A stretch of DNA of 15,745 nt, from NCBI GenBank assembly GCA_016302195.1, contig JAEDOA010000023.1:1-15745 (forward strand). The letters run 5' to 3'. Below the pieces are notes generated by a model that saw only the letters and a program-made list of their open reading frames with translations, did not search any database and was not told the DNA's origin. Below are positions 1-6,630 of the stretch, one piece after another; positions within the stretch are counted from its first letter, which is position 1; every line of letters begins with the position of its first letter. Source of the stretch: Erysipelotrichaceae bacterium. Its GTDB lineage: Bacteria; Bacillota_I; Bacilli_A; Erysipelotrichales; Erysipelotrichaceae. Both the position numbers and the translations under genes were made by a program.

Positions 1-1
1 T

Positions 2-55
2 TCCTTTGATATATTAAAACAGCAGGTAGATAAATATATTCAAGAAAATAAATAA
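2..55 (+). CDS. C-terminal end of an unidentified protein (partial)
   Basis: An open frame enters from the left edge and stops at TAA 53-55, encoding the tail SFDILKQQVDKYIQENK. The charged, helix-forming composition and the terminator-like hairpin just downstream suggest a real gene end. Seventeen residues are too few to name a family. Confidence 0.5.
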   Translation, partial: SFDILKQQVDKYIQENK

Positions 56-96
56 GAATATAGCCAAAACAATAAAAAACAGCATTTAAGAAAATT

Positions 97-144
97 AAGA
101 GGCATACCTTTTGGACAGTAAGTCTATTGGCTATGCCTTTTCTT
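97..144 (+). terminator. Probable terminator of the upstream partial gene
   Basis: The arm AGGCATA-CC (100-108) pairs with GG-C-TATGCCT (129-138), with one bulged C, and is followed by the U-rich run TTTTCTT. The 20-base loop is large for a classical terminator. The 3' arm could instead pair with ATAGCCAA at 60-67, so two mutually exclusive structures are possible. Confidence 0.5.
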
Positions 145-321
145 GAGAAATATCGATTTAATTCTAGAGAATTGCTCTTTTTTAAAATTAATTAGAAAAC
201 AGTGATTATATGTAACAATGTTTTAGAAGCTAATATATCATTAAATCTAACCAAAAAAACGGACGGGTTTATTTGTGTCTTTGAGATATTTAATTGCTTA
301 CAACGATTTTTCTATTGTTTA

Positions 322-356
322 TAAAAAAAACAGGATTTTATGTGGTTAAATCCTGT
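322..356 (-). terminator. Rho-independent terminator of yigZ
   Basis: Read on the minus strand, ACAGGATTT and AAATCCTGT form a perfect 9-bp stem with a 9-base loop, followed directly by eight T residues. It lies about 45 bases after the yigZ stop codon and has the classical form. Confidence 0.87.
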
Positions 357-399
357 CTAGTGATAAAGTAAATTATAATACTGAGTCAATTTGGGTTGA

Positions 400-1005
400 T
401 TAATTAGGATTTACTTCAACTTCAATTGTATCTTTATTGATGAATTCCAGCTTGGCAGTAGATGATGTAGCTTCTTTAATCAGTTCATCGATTGGTTTTT
501 CACATTGAAAATAATAGATGCATTTATCAGAAAAGTCGCGATCGGTAATAGAAGCATTTTTAAGTAATAGATGTTCTATTTTGCTGGTATATTGATAGTC
601 AACAGTTAGTTTGTAGTTGTAAACTGTCTTGCTGAGGGTTAAAACTGCTGATTTTATAGCTTGGGTAGTAACTGAGCCATAGGCTTTGATTAAACCGCTA
701 GTTCCTAGCAAAGTGCCACCAAAATATCGTACTACTACTGCCAATACATTATCTAGCTGATAGTTTTTCAAGGCTTCTAAGATTGGCTTGCCAGCAGTTG
801 AGGCAGGTTCGCCATCATCATTGGTTCTATTTGATGAGTTGATAATACCTCCATAACAATAGTGGGTTGCTTTGGGATATTCTTTTTTTATCTGTTTAAT
901 TATTTCTTTTATCTCTCTATCATTATCTAGGGGAATAAGAATACAAATAAAACGGGATTTTTTTACTTCAATTTGTGATGTTAATCTTTTCTTAATATGG
1001 TACAT
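400..1005 (-). CDS. yigZ: YigZ / IMPACT family protein (UPF0029)
   Basis: This 201-residue protein belongs to the YigZ/IMPACT family, usually about 200-215 residues, with an N-terminal UPF0029 domain and a C-terminal ferredoxin-like DUF1949 domain. The biochemical role is poorly defined; the eukaryotic relative IMPACT acts on translational control. Visible signatures are E-x3-KSRFI near the N terminus, DDGEPASTAGKPIL around residues 64-77 (family form DDGEP-x-GTAG-x-PIL, with Ser replacing one Gly), and VVVRYFGGTLLG-x2-GLIKAY. I chose ATG 1005 over an in-frame GTG at 1011. Neither has a ribosome binding site, and a minus-strand TATAAT at 1017-1012 would place the transcript start at about the ATG, which implies a leaderless mRNA. 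A strong terminator follows. It is transcribed alone, divergently from the LCP gene. Confidence 0.93.
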   Translation of the reverse strand: MYHIKKRLTSQIEVKKSRFICILIPLDNDREIKEIIKQIKKEYPKATHYCYGGIINSSNRTNDDGEPASTAGKPILEALKNYQLDNVLAVVVRYFGGTLLGTSGLIKAYGSVTTQAIKSAVLTLSKTVYNYKLTVDYQYTSKIEHLLLKNASITDRDFSDKCIYYFQCEKPIDELIKEATSSTAKLEFINKDTIEVEVNPN

Positions 1006-1036
1006 GGACACATTATAACATTTTTAATGTTATAAT
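1005..1036. promoter_or_regulatory. Divergent palindromic promoter for yigZ and the LCP gene
   Basis: ATTATAACA (1012-1020) and TGTTATAAT (1028-1036) are a perfect 9-bp inverted repeat around TTTTTAA. Each arm reads TGTTATAAT in its own direction, that is, an extended -10 element (TG-n-TATAAT). On the + strand TGGACA at 1005-1010 could serve as a weak -35 with a 20-base spacer. The + strand transcript would start near 1043, just ahead of the GAGG at 1044-1047 that serves ATG 1058. The two core promoters are so close that polymerases would compete, and the symmetry could also hold a dimeric regulator. Confidence 0.65.
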
Positions 1037-1057
1037 AAGTAGCGAGGTTAATGATAA

Positions 1058-2572
1058 ATGGTAAATAAAAAGAAAAAAGTTCTTAATAAAACTGCTAGAA
1101 TATCATACTTGATTTTTTTGCTTGCTAGTATTATTTTCATTTTTTTATTAAATAAGATTCTGCCTGGCAAGTTTATTATTTTGCTTATTGGATTATTTTC
1201 CTTCTTGTTTGTTATATTTGGCTTTTTTGCCCTTTTTGTCAAGGTTAAGAAAAAATATAAGATTATTCAGATTGTAAGTTGTCTATTATTAGCAATTGTC
1301 TTAATATTGTGCGATGTGGCTATTCCTATTTACAGTGGCAAGCTTGCTAGATTGTTTGTGAAGATTCCTGATGAAGGTCAAATGAATATTAATGTTTATA
1401 TCTTGAACGATAGAAATTATAGCGATATAGAGGATTTGGCAGGTAAAACCGTAGGAATTCAAAGCAAAGTTGATATCGATTATCAGAATTATGCCATTAA
1501 GGTGGTAAATAAACAAATTCAGAATGAAGATATCAATGTTGCTAGTTATCAGGATATTTATCAATTAGTTGAAGCGTTATATAATGGGGAAGTTGAAGCT
1601 ATTCTACTTAATCAGAACTATGCCTCGATTATTGCGGACAACAAGGATTTCGCAGATTTTAATGACAAATGTAAAAATTTATATACTGTAGTTCAAAAAG
1701 TTCAATTGCTGGATTCAACTACCTCAGTAACCGATATTGTTAATGAGCCTTTTTTAATAGCAGTAAGTGGCAATGATCAATGGGATTACAACTCAATCAA
1801 TTCAAACAGCAGCTTTAGAACTGATGTTAATATGCTAGTTGGAATTAATCCTAAAACAAAGCAGGCACTTATTATCACTTTACCTAGAGATAGTTATGTT
1901 TATTTAGATGGCATGGGCTACGATAAATTAACTCATGCTTCTATCTATGGTAATAATTGCTGGGTTAATGCGATTAAAAATATTCTATCTCTTGATGAGA
2001 TAAATTACTATTTCAAAGTAAATTTCCAATCGGTAAGTGCTATTGTTGATGCTCTTGGTGGAGTTCAGGTAGATAATCCATACTATTTTGAAAGCAGTTA
2101 TTGTTTAAGATATGATGAAAGCTTAAATAAAGTTGTTACTGAAACAAAATCTTATCCACAAGGAATTATCACATTAGATGGAAGTGCTGCCTTGGGTTAT
2201 GTTAGAGAAAGGTACAGCTTACCAGATGGTGACATTGGAAGAAACAAACATCAGGCGATATTTTTAAAGGGCTGCATTGATAAACTGTGCAGTGTTTCAA
2301 CTATAACCAATATTTCATCAATACTTAATCAATTACAGGGGACATTTACTACAAATATTTCCTTTAATGATATTTTATCTCTAGCTCAAATGCAGTTAGA
2401 CGATATGGCGGATTGGAATATAAAGAGCTACTCAATATTGGGTTATGGTCAGGATAGACAATGTTTTTCATTGGATGAGGAATATTATAGTGTAGAAATA
2501 CTATATGATGAAAGTGTTGATTTAGCTAAACAGTATATTGAAAGCTTGTTTAACGGAGAGATTCTCCAATAG
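1058..2572 (+). CDS. LCP family cell-wall polymer ligase with N-terminal solute-binding-like domain
   Basis: LytR-CpsA-Psr proteins transfer lipid-linked glycopolymers (teichoic acid, capsule) onto peptidoglycan outside the membrane. This 504-residue protein has three predicted membrane helices (about 13-33, 38-62 and 70-93). Residues about 110-215 resemble a family-3 solute-binding lobe (IEDLAGKTVGIQ, then a YQLVEALYNGEVEAILL segment), and the LCP catalytic domain spans about 235-415. LCP landmarks are FRTD (R254, D256), PRD at 276-278, YDKLTHA at 288-294, GGVQVDNP at 334-341, LDGSAALGYVRER at 373-385 and GDIGRNKHQ at 391-399. These match the arginines and aspartates that bind the pyrophosphate lipid. 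Start: ATG 1058 with GAGG ten bases upstream. The inserted binding-like domain is unusual compared with TagT/U/V, which have one helix and then the LCP domain. Confidence 0.9.
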   Translation: MVNKKKKVLNKTARISYLIFLLASIIFIFLLNKILPGKFIILLIGLFSFLFVIFGFFALFVKVKKKYKIIQIVSCLLLAIVLILCDVAIPIYSGKLARLFVKIPDEGQMNINVYILNDRNYSDIEDLAGKTVGIQSKVDIDYQNYAIKVVNKQIQNEDINVASYQDIYQLVEALYNGEVEAILLNQNYASIIADNKDFADFNDKCKNLYTVVQKVQLLDSTTSVTDIVNEPFLIAVSGNDQWDYNSINSNSSFRTDVNMLVGINPKTKQALIITLPRDSYVYLDGMGYDKLTHASIYGNNCWVNAIKNILSLDEINYYFKVNFQSVSAIVDALGGVQVDNPYYFESSYCLRYDESLNKVVTETKSYPQGIITLDGSAALGYVRERYSLPDGDIGRNKHQAIFLKGCIDKLCSVSTITNISSILNQLQGTFTTNISFNDILSLAQMQLDDMADWNIKSYSILGYGQDRQCFSLDEEYYSVEILYDESVDLAKQYIESLFNGEILQ

Positions 2573-2583
2573 GGATATTATTT

Positions 2584-2615
2584 AATCACCTCTATTATTT
2601 ATAGGGGTGATTTTT
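2584..2615 (+). terminator. Terminator after the LCP gene, overlapping the comFA start
   Basis: AATCACCTC (2584-2592) pairs with GGGGTGATT (2604-2612) in a 9-bp stem with one T-G pair and an 11-base loop, followed by TTTATTAG. The 3' arm also contains the only plausible ribosome binding site for comFA (AGGGGTGA), so the hairpin may both end LCP transcripts and mask comFA translation initiation. Confidence 0.7.
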
Positions 2616-3746
2616 ATTAGATGTAAAAAGTGCGGTAATGATAATCCTATTTATTTTTATAAAGGTTCTAAAGGCTTTTATTGTCGTAGATGTATTGGCT
2701 TTTCAGGTAAAACGATAAGTGAGCAGGATGAGGATGATAATGAAGTAGTGGATTGCAGCTATTATCTGAATTTTTCCTTATCCAAAAGGCAAAAAGAAAT
2801 ATCAGATAAACTGGTTTCATTATTGAAAGCAGGCAACAGTGTTTTAATTGAAGCAGTATGTGGAGCAGGAAAAACTGAATTAGTCTATCAGGCAATCAGT
2901 TATTACCTTTCGCAAAAAAAGAAAGTAGGTTTTGCGATAAGCAGAAGGCAGGTAGTATTGGAACTTAAAGAAAGACTACAAAAGGATTTTAAAAATCTTA
3001 AGGTTATTGCAGTATGCCAGGGCTATAACAAGGTAATAAAGGGCGATCTAATTATATGCACAACCCATCAATTATTTCGTTATTACAAATACTTTGATTT
3101 ATTGATAATTGATGAGCCAGATGGCTATCCTTATAAAGACAATAGTTTGTTGCAAAATATTGCGGCAAATAGTTCCAAAGGTCAAATTGTCTATTTGACT
3201 GCTACTGCAGATGAAAGACTGTTAGATATGGTTAACACTAACAAAATCAAGTATCTATATTTGCCCAAAAGGCCAACCAATAAACCTCTTATAGTTCCAA
3301 AGGTTGTCTATTGTGATCAAGTATTGATGTATCTGTTGATGTTATATTATTGTTATCTTCTAAAAGATATACCTGTAATCGTCTTTGTTCCTACAATCAA
3401 ATTATGTAACATCCTGGCAAAATGTTTATCTATCTGGTTTACAACTATTGCGATAAATTCAAAAACGGATAATAAACAATTTCTGATTCAGCAGTTTAAG
3501 GAAAGAAAATATCAAATTTGTGTTTCCACCACGATATTGGAAAGGGGAATAACCATAAAACCCGTAAGTGTAATCGTACTTCACTGTCAACATCCTGTTT
3601 ATGATAAAGCCTCTTTGATTCAAATTAGTGGTAGAGTGGGAAGAGATGTCAATGATGATAGGGGAAGATGCATCTTTTTGACATCAGAAAGGTCAAAAAA
3701 GATCGATGAGTGTCTTAAACAAATTCAAAAAGCAAACAACAGTTGA
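2607..3746 (+). CDS. comFA: ComFA-like DNA uptake helicase
   Basis: ComFA is a membrane-associated DEAD-type ATPase that helps move single-stranded DNA into competent cells. This 379-residue protein (B. subtilis ComFA is about 460) has a four-cysteine zinc finger (C6, C9, C26, C29), Walker A GAGKTE at 86-91, DEPDGYPY at 169-176 (family DEVDAFPY), TATAD at 198-202 (motif III), STTILERGIT at 307-316 (motif V) and QISGRVGR at 339-346 (motif VI). The shorter length comes mainly from the N-terminal region. GTG 2607 lies inside the terminator stem. The GGGGTGAT at 2604-2611 is ideally spaced for an in-frame ATT at 2616, so an infC-like AUU start is possible. The 3' end overlaps comFC, as in other comF operons. 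Its presence does not prove competence; such genes persist in strains never seen to transform. Confidence 0.9.
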   Translation: MIFIRCKKCGNDNPIYFYKGSKGFYCRRCIGFSGKTISEQDEDDNEVVDCSYYLNFSLSKRQKEISDKLVSLLKAGNSVLIEAVCGAGKTELVYQAISYYLSQKKKVGFAISRRQVVLELKERLQKDFKNLKVIAVCQGYNKVIKGDLIICTTHQLFRYYKYFDLLIIDEPDGYPYKDNSLLQNIAANSSKGQIVYLTATADERLLDMVNTNKIKYLYLPKRPTNKPLIVPKVVYCDQVLMYLLMLYYCYLLKDIPVIVFVPTIKLCNILAKCLSIWFTTIAINSKTDNKQFLIQQFKERKYQICVSTTILERGITIKPVSVIVLHCQHPVYDKASLIQISGRVGRDVNDDRGRCIFLTSERSKKIDECLKQIQKANNS

Positions 3747-4350
3747 CTGTTATTGTCTAGTTTGCTTCAAAAGCATAAGAAAAACTGATAAAACAAATCT
3801 ATTACTTGTTAATGATGTTTTATGCAATAAGTGTCGTAATAGTTTAGAATATAGGCCAATAACTATTACGCTTAAGGATTTTAAGGTAAGAGGACTATAT
3901 TGCTATCAAGGTATTGTCAGGAACTTAATATTGCAATATAAAGAGAAAAATGATGAGGCACTTGCTTATTGTTTTTTATATCCTTATATTAAACGGTTGA
4001 AAAACAAATATAAAGGCTATTATCTAGTTGAAGTGGCTTCAAGTGATAAAAAAATAAAGGAAAGAGGGTTTCACCATGTTAAGAAAATCTTTTCTGTTTT
4101 GGACTTGCCTTTTTTAGATGTTATCAAAAAGAAAAGCGACTTCCAGCAAAAGAAAGTTCATAATAGACAAATTCAGAATGAGTTTGAATTGGTTGATAAT
4201 TCGATAGATTTGTCAGATAAGAAGATTTTATTAGTTGATGATATTATTACTACTTCAGGATCAATACTCGCTTGTTATAATCTTTTAAAAGGTCGATGCA
4301 AAAGGATAGAAGTGCTTGTTTTGTGCTACAATAAACGATTTTTGTTGTGA
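3706..4350 (+). CDS. comFC: ComFC / phosphoribosyltransferase-like competence protein
   Basis: This is a 214-residue member of the ComFC/GntX type-I phosphoribosyltransferase-fold family, required for DNA uptake and partnered with ComFA. An N-terminal zinc finger is formed by C17, C20, C40 and C43. KERGFHHV at 118-125 corresponds to the family RGFNQ segment, and VHNRQIQNEFEL at 151-162 to the region after it. ILLVDDIITTSGS at 174-186 is the PRPP-binding loop. The ATG at 3706 lies 41 bases inside comFA, so the two are translationally coupled; a weak AAAGG is 13 bases upstream. No terminator is visible before the promoter at 4385, so low read-through into the redox operon is possible. Confidence 0.88.
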   Translation: MSVLNKFKKQTTVDCYCLVCFKSIRKTDKTNLLLVNDVLCNKCRNSLEYRPITITLKDFKVRGLYCYQGIVRNLILQYKEKNDEALAYCFLYPYIKRLKNKYKGYYLVEVASSDKKIKERGFHHVKKIFSVLDLPFLDVIKKKSDFQQKKVHNRQIQNEFELVDNSIDLSDKKILLVDDIITTSGSILACYNLLKGRCKRIEVLVLCYNKRFLL

Positions 4351-4384
4351 AAAAGGCCGATATAATAACAAATATGTGAACAGA

Positions 4385-4450
4385 TTGACAAATAACGTCT
4401 ATTTCATATAAAATTATTAATGGCTTTTGGCCAACAAAATTTTATATGAA
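4385..4450 (+). promoter_or_regulatory. Strong promoter with 13-bp inverted repeat, ahead of the redox operon
   Basis: A consensus -35 TTGACA (4385-4390) is followed after 16 bases by TATAAA (4407-4412), or after 18 by TAAAAT (4409-4414). TTCATATAAAATT (4403-4415) and AATTTTATATGAA (4438-4450) form a perfect 13-bp inverted repeat separated by 22 bases. The left arm covers the -10 box and the right arm abuts the ribosome binding site. Because the left arm lies largely upstream of the expected transcript start (near 4420), a DNA operator for a dimeric or looping repressor is more likely than an RNA hairpin. The spacer holds a second palindrome, TTGGCCAA (4427-4434). Confidence 0.75.
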
Positions 4451-4462
4451 AGGGAGAACTTT

Positions 4463-5494
4463 ATGAAAAAGATTATTGCTTTATTATTAGTAGTTTGTAT
4501 GATGTTCTCTTTTGCTGGTTGCGGCAAAAAAGAAGCTGAATATAAATTAGGAATGGGAGTTGCTACTTCTTTAGATTCTTCTAAAGATGGACAGGCTCAG
4601 GTTGATTCTGTAGTAGCTGCTGTAGTATTAGATGCTGACGGAAAAATCGTTGCATGTAAATTAGATGCAGTTCAAAACAAGATGAAATTGGAAAATGGTG
4701 TAGACACTGCTGCTACTTTCAAAACAAAGATGGAATTAGGCGATGACTACAACATGGTTAAATTCTCTGAAGCTACAAAAGAATGGTATGAACAAGCTAA
4801 CAATTTCGCTGCTTACTGTGTAGGTAAGACTGCTAGTGAAGTAGAATCTACTCAAACAAAGGTTAGAGATGACGGTTTACATGATGGCTATATCGTAGCT
4901 GCTGATGAAACATTATTCGCTTCTTGTTCAATCCAAATCACAAGCTTTGTAGAAGCTATCGTTAAGGCTTGCAATGATGAACAGTTTACAACATTCAAGA
5001 CAGCTGATGAATTCACATTAGGTGTTGCTGCTAATTCAGATGCATCAAGTTCAACTAATCCAACTGATGAAAAAGATGGTTCAGTTAATATGTATTCAGA
5101 ATTCGCTGCTGCAGTTGTTTCAACTGATGGAAAGATCTTAGCTTGTTTAACTGATGCAACTCAACCAAAGGTTGGATTTGATGCTGAAGGAACTATCACT
5201 TCTAAGACATTCAATGGAACTAAGAGAGAATTAAAAGAAGGATACAACATGGTTGCTTACTCTGAAGCTACTAATGAATGGTATCAACAAGCAAAGGCAT
5301 TCACTGATTACTGTGCTGGTAAGACAGCTGCTGAAGTATTAGCTATCGAAACAAAGGTTAGAGCTGATGGCTTACATGATGGTTACATTGTAGCTGCTGA
5401 TGAAACATTATTTGCTTCTTGCTCAATCCAGATTACTGGTATGCAAAATGTAATTGCTAAGGCAGCAGATTATGCTGTAAAGCCTCTTCACTAA
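4463..5494 (+). CDS. Duplicated extracytoplasmic lipoprotein of a redox operon
   Basis: A 343-residue lipoprotein with signal peptide MKKIIALLLVVCMMFSFAGC; C20 is the lipidated cysteine. The mature part has two homologous copies of about 145 residues (28-170 and 185-333), joined by a Ser/Thr/Asp linker. Each copy carries a DADGKI/STDGKI beta segment, a YNMV-x2-SEAT-x-EWY-x-QA motif, YC-x-GKTA, and a 24-residue block that is identical in both. Three cysteines recur at matching places (65/228, 119/284, 155/320). The fold is reminiscent of FMN_bind-type domains, but no SGAT flavinylation motif is present. I recall similar two-repeat lipoproteins near ApbE and Rnf genes in gut Bacillota, all uncharacterised. 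It is first in the operon, has a near-consensus promoter and AAAGGGAG ribosome site, and shows a narrow codon choice, suggesting high expression. An extracellular electron carrier is plausible but unproven. ATG 4463 is chosen over a TTG at 4427. Confidence 0.85.
   Translation: MKKIIALLLVVCMMFSFAGCGKKEAEYKLGMGVATSLDSSKDGQAQVDSVVAAVVLDADGKIVACKLDAVQNKMKLENGVDTAATFKTKMELGDDYNMVKFSEATKEWYEQANNFAAYCVGKTASEVESTQTKVRDDGLHDGYIVAADETLFASCSIQITSFVEAIVKACNDEQFTTFKTADEFTLGVAANSDASSSTNPTDEKDGSVNMYSEFAAAVVSTDGKILACLTDATQPKVGFDAEGTITSKTFNGTKRELKEGYNMVAYSEATNEWYQQAKAFTDYCAGKTAAEVLAIETKVRADGLHDGYIVAADETLFASCSIQITGMQNVIAKAADYAVKPLH
4544..5461 (+). repeat. Tandem intragenic duplication in the lipoprotein gene
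   Basis: Copy 1 spans about 4544-4972 and copy 2 about 5015-5461. The best-conserved block (4871-4942 and 5366-5437) encodes 24 identical residues yet differs at ten third-codon positions, with no amino-acid change. This is an old duplication kept by purifying selection, not a recent slippage product. Confidence 0.85.
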
Positions 5495-5540
5495 TTTGAT
5501 AGAGTTAAAAATTAATTAAAAATTAAATAAGGAGACTGTA

Positions 5541-6605
5541 GTGAAAAAGATTGTAAGAATTTCCAGGGTCTTGTGTCAGATTCTTTTGGTGGGGGCTTTG
5601 CTTATAGCATACGGCTGTCAAAAAGAAGTAAATAGAGACAAACCAATTGGTAAAGTTAGTTACAATTACTTCGATACAGTCTCTTATGTTTATGATTACA
5701 CCAATGACACCGAAAAAGAATTTGAACAATTCTCAAACGGTGTTTTTGATGTCTTATGTTATTACCACCAATTGTTTGACATATATAATGATTACTCAGG
5801 TATAAACAATTTAAAGACAATAAATGATAATGCTGGTATTAAACCGGTTGAAGTAGATAAAGATTTGATTGATTTCCTTGTTTACTGCAAGCAAATGTAC
5901 ACTTTAACTTCAGGAAAAATGAATATTATGTTAGGCTCTGTATTGCGCTTATGGCACAACTGTCGCAGCGAAGCCGCAATTGATCCTGCCAATAGCAAAA
6001 TTCCTGCTGAAAATGAATTGCTTGAGGCAAATAAACATACCTCAATTGATAATTTGATTATCGATGAAGAAAATAGAACAGTTTACATTAGTGATAAGGA
6101 CAGTTCAATCGATGTTGGGGCAGTTGGTAAAGGTTATGCTACGGAAAAGGCAGCGCAATACTTAATTGAAAATGAGAAATATGGATATGTCTTGAATATT
6201 GGAGGTAATATCAGAACTATTGGTACAAAACCAAATGGTGATAGTTGGGTTACAGGAATAAAAAATCCTAATGATCCTGATGGAGATTTCCCAATTAAAA
6301 TATCAATTTCCAATACTTCATGTGTAACAAGTGGAGTATATGAACGTTATTATACAGTAAATGGTATAAGGTATCATCATATCATTGATAGTGATACTTT
6401 ATTTCCAGCAGAATACTTTGCTTCGCTGACTATATTAACTAGTGATAGTGGACTTGCGGATAGTTTATCAACAGCGCTATTTTGTTGTGATGAACAAACA
6501 GGAAGAGAAATACTTAGTAAAATAGATGGAGTTGAAGCGATTTGGATTTATTCTGACGGAAAAATATCGTATACTGAAAATGTAGAAAAATTAACAGTTG
6601 ATTAA
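5541..6605 (+). CDS. apbE: FAD:protein FMN transferase (ApbE) lipoprotein
   Basis: ApbE uses FAD to attach FMN through a phosphoester bond to a threonine in extracytoplasmic redox proteins such as RnfG, RnfD and NqrC. This 354-residue copy (usual length 330-360) has a lipoprotein signal ending LIAYGC (C26), so it is anchored outside the cell. Family motifs are SGKMNIMLGSVLRLW at 124-138, DVGAVGKGYATEKAA at 191-205, LNIGGNIRTIG at 218-228, TSGVYERY at 263-270, YHHIIDSDT at 278-286 and the metal-binding segment SGLADSLSTALF at 303-314. GTG 5541 has AAGGAG six bases upstream. It sits between the lipoprotein and rnfC with short gaps and no terminator, so its likely substrates are RnfG and RnfD encoded downstream. 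Confidence 0.95.
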   Translation: MKKIVRISRVLCQILLVGALLIAYGCQKEVNRDKPIGKVSYNYFDTVSYVYDYTNDTEKEFEQFSNGVFDVLCYYHQLFDIYNDYSGINNLKTINDNAGIKPVEVDKDLIDFLVYCKQMYTLTSGKMNIMLGSVLRLWHNCRSEAAIDPANSKIPAENELLEANKHTSIDNLIIDEENRTVYISDKDSSIDVGAVGKGYATEKAAQYLIENEKYGYVLNIGGNIRTIGTKPNGDSWVTGIKNPNDPDGDFPIKISISNTSCVTSGVYERYYTVNGIRYHHIIDSDTLFPAEYFASLTILTSDSGLADSLSTALFCCDEQTGREILSKIDGVEAIWIYSDGKISYTENVEKLTVD

Positions 6606-6630
6606 TTAAATTAGGAGGATTAATAAGTAG

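Larger units (their letters stand above)
56..399. other. Gene-free stretch between convergent genes
   Basis: This 344-base stretch lies between the stop of the partial + strand gene and the stop of the minus-strand yigZ. It holds a probable rightward terminator (97-144) and a clear leftward terminator (322-356). The AT-rich middle, about 150-320, shows no open frame with a ribosome binding site, no RNA gene and no convincing promoter. Confidence 0.7.

Noticed and set aside
166..184. AGAG-AATTG-CTCT followed by T residues as a terminator
   Set aside because: A 4-bp stem is too weak, and such matches are expected by chance in AT-rich DNA.
294..325. TTGCTT ... TATAAA as a + strand promoter
   Set aside because: The spacer is 20 bases, and it would lead into the antisense strand of yigZ and its terminator, with no gene to serve.
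4427..4462. TTG 4427 as an upstream start for the lipoprotein
   Set aside because: It would add 12 residues ahead of a textbook lipoprotein signal peptide and run through the ribosome binding site; ATG 4463 is correctly spaced from AAAGGGAG.
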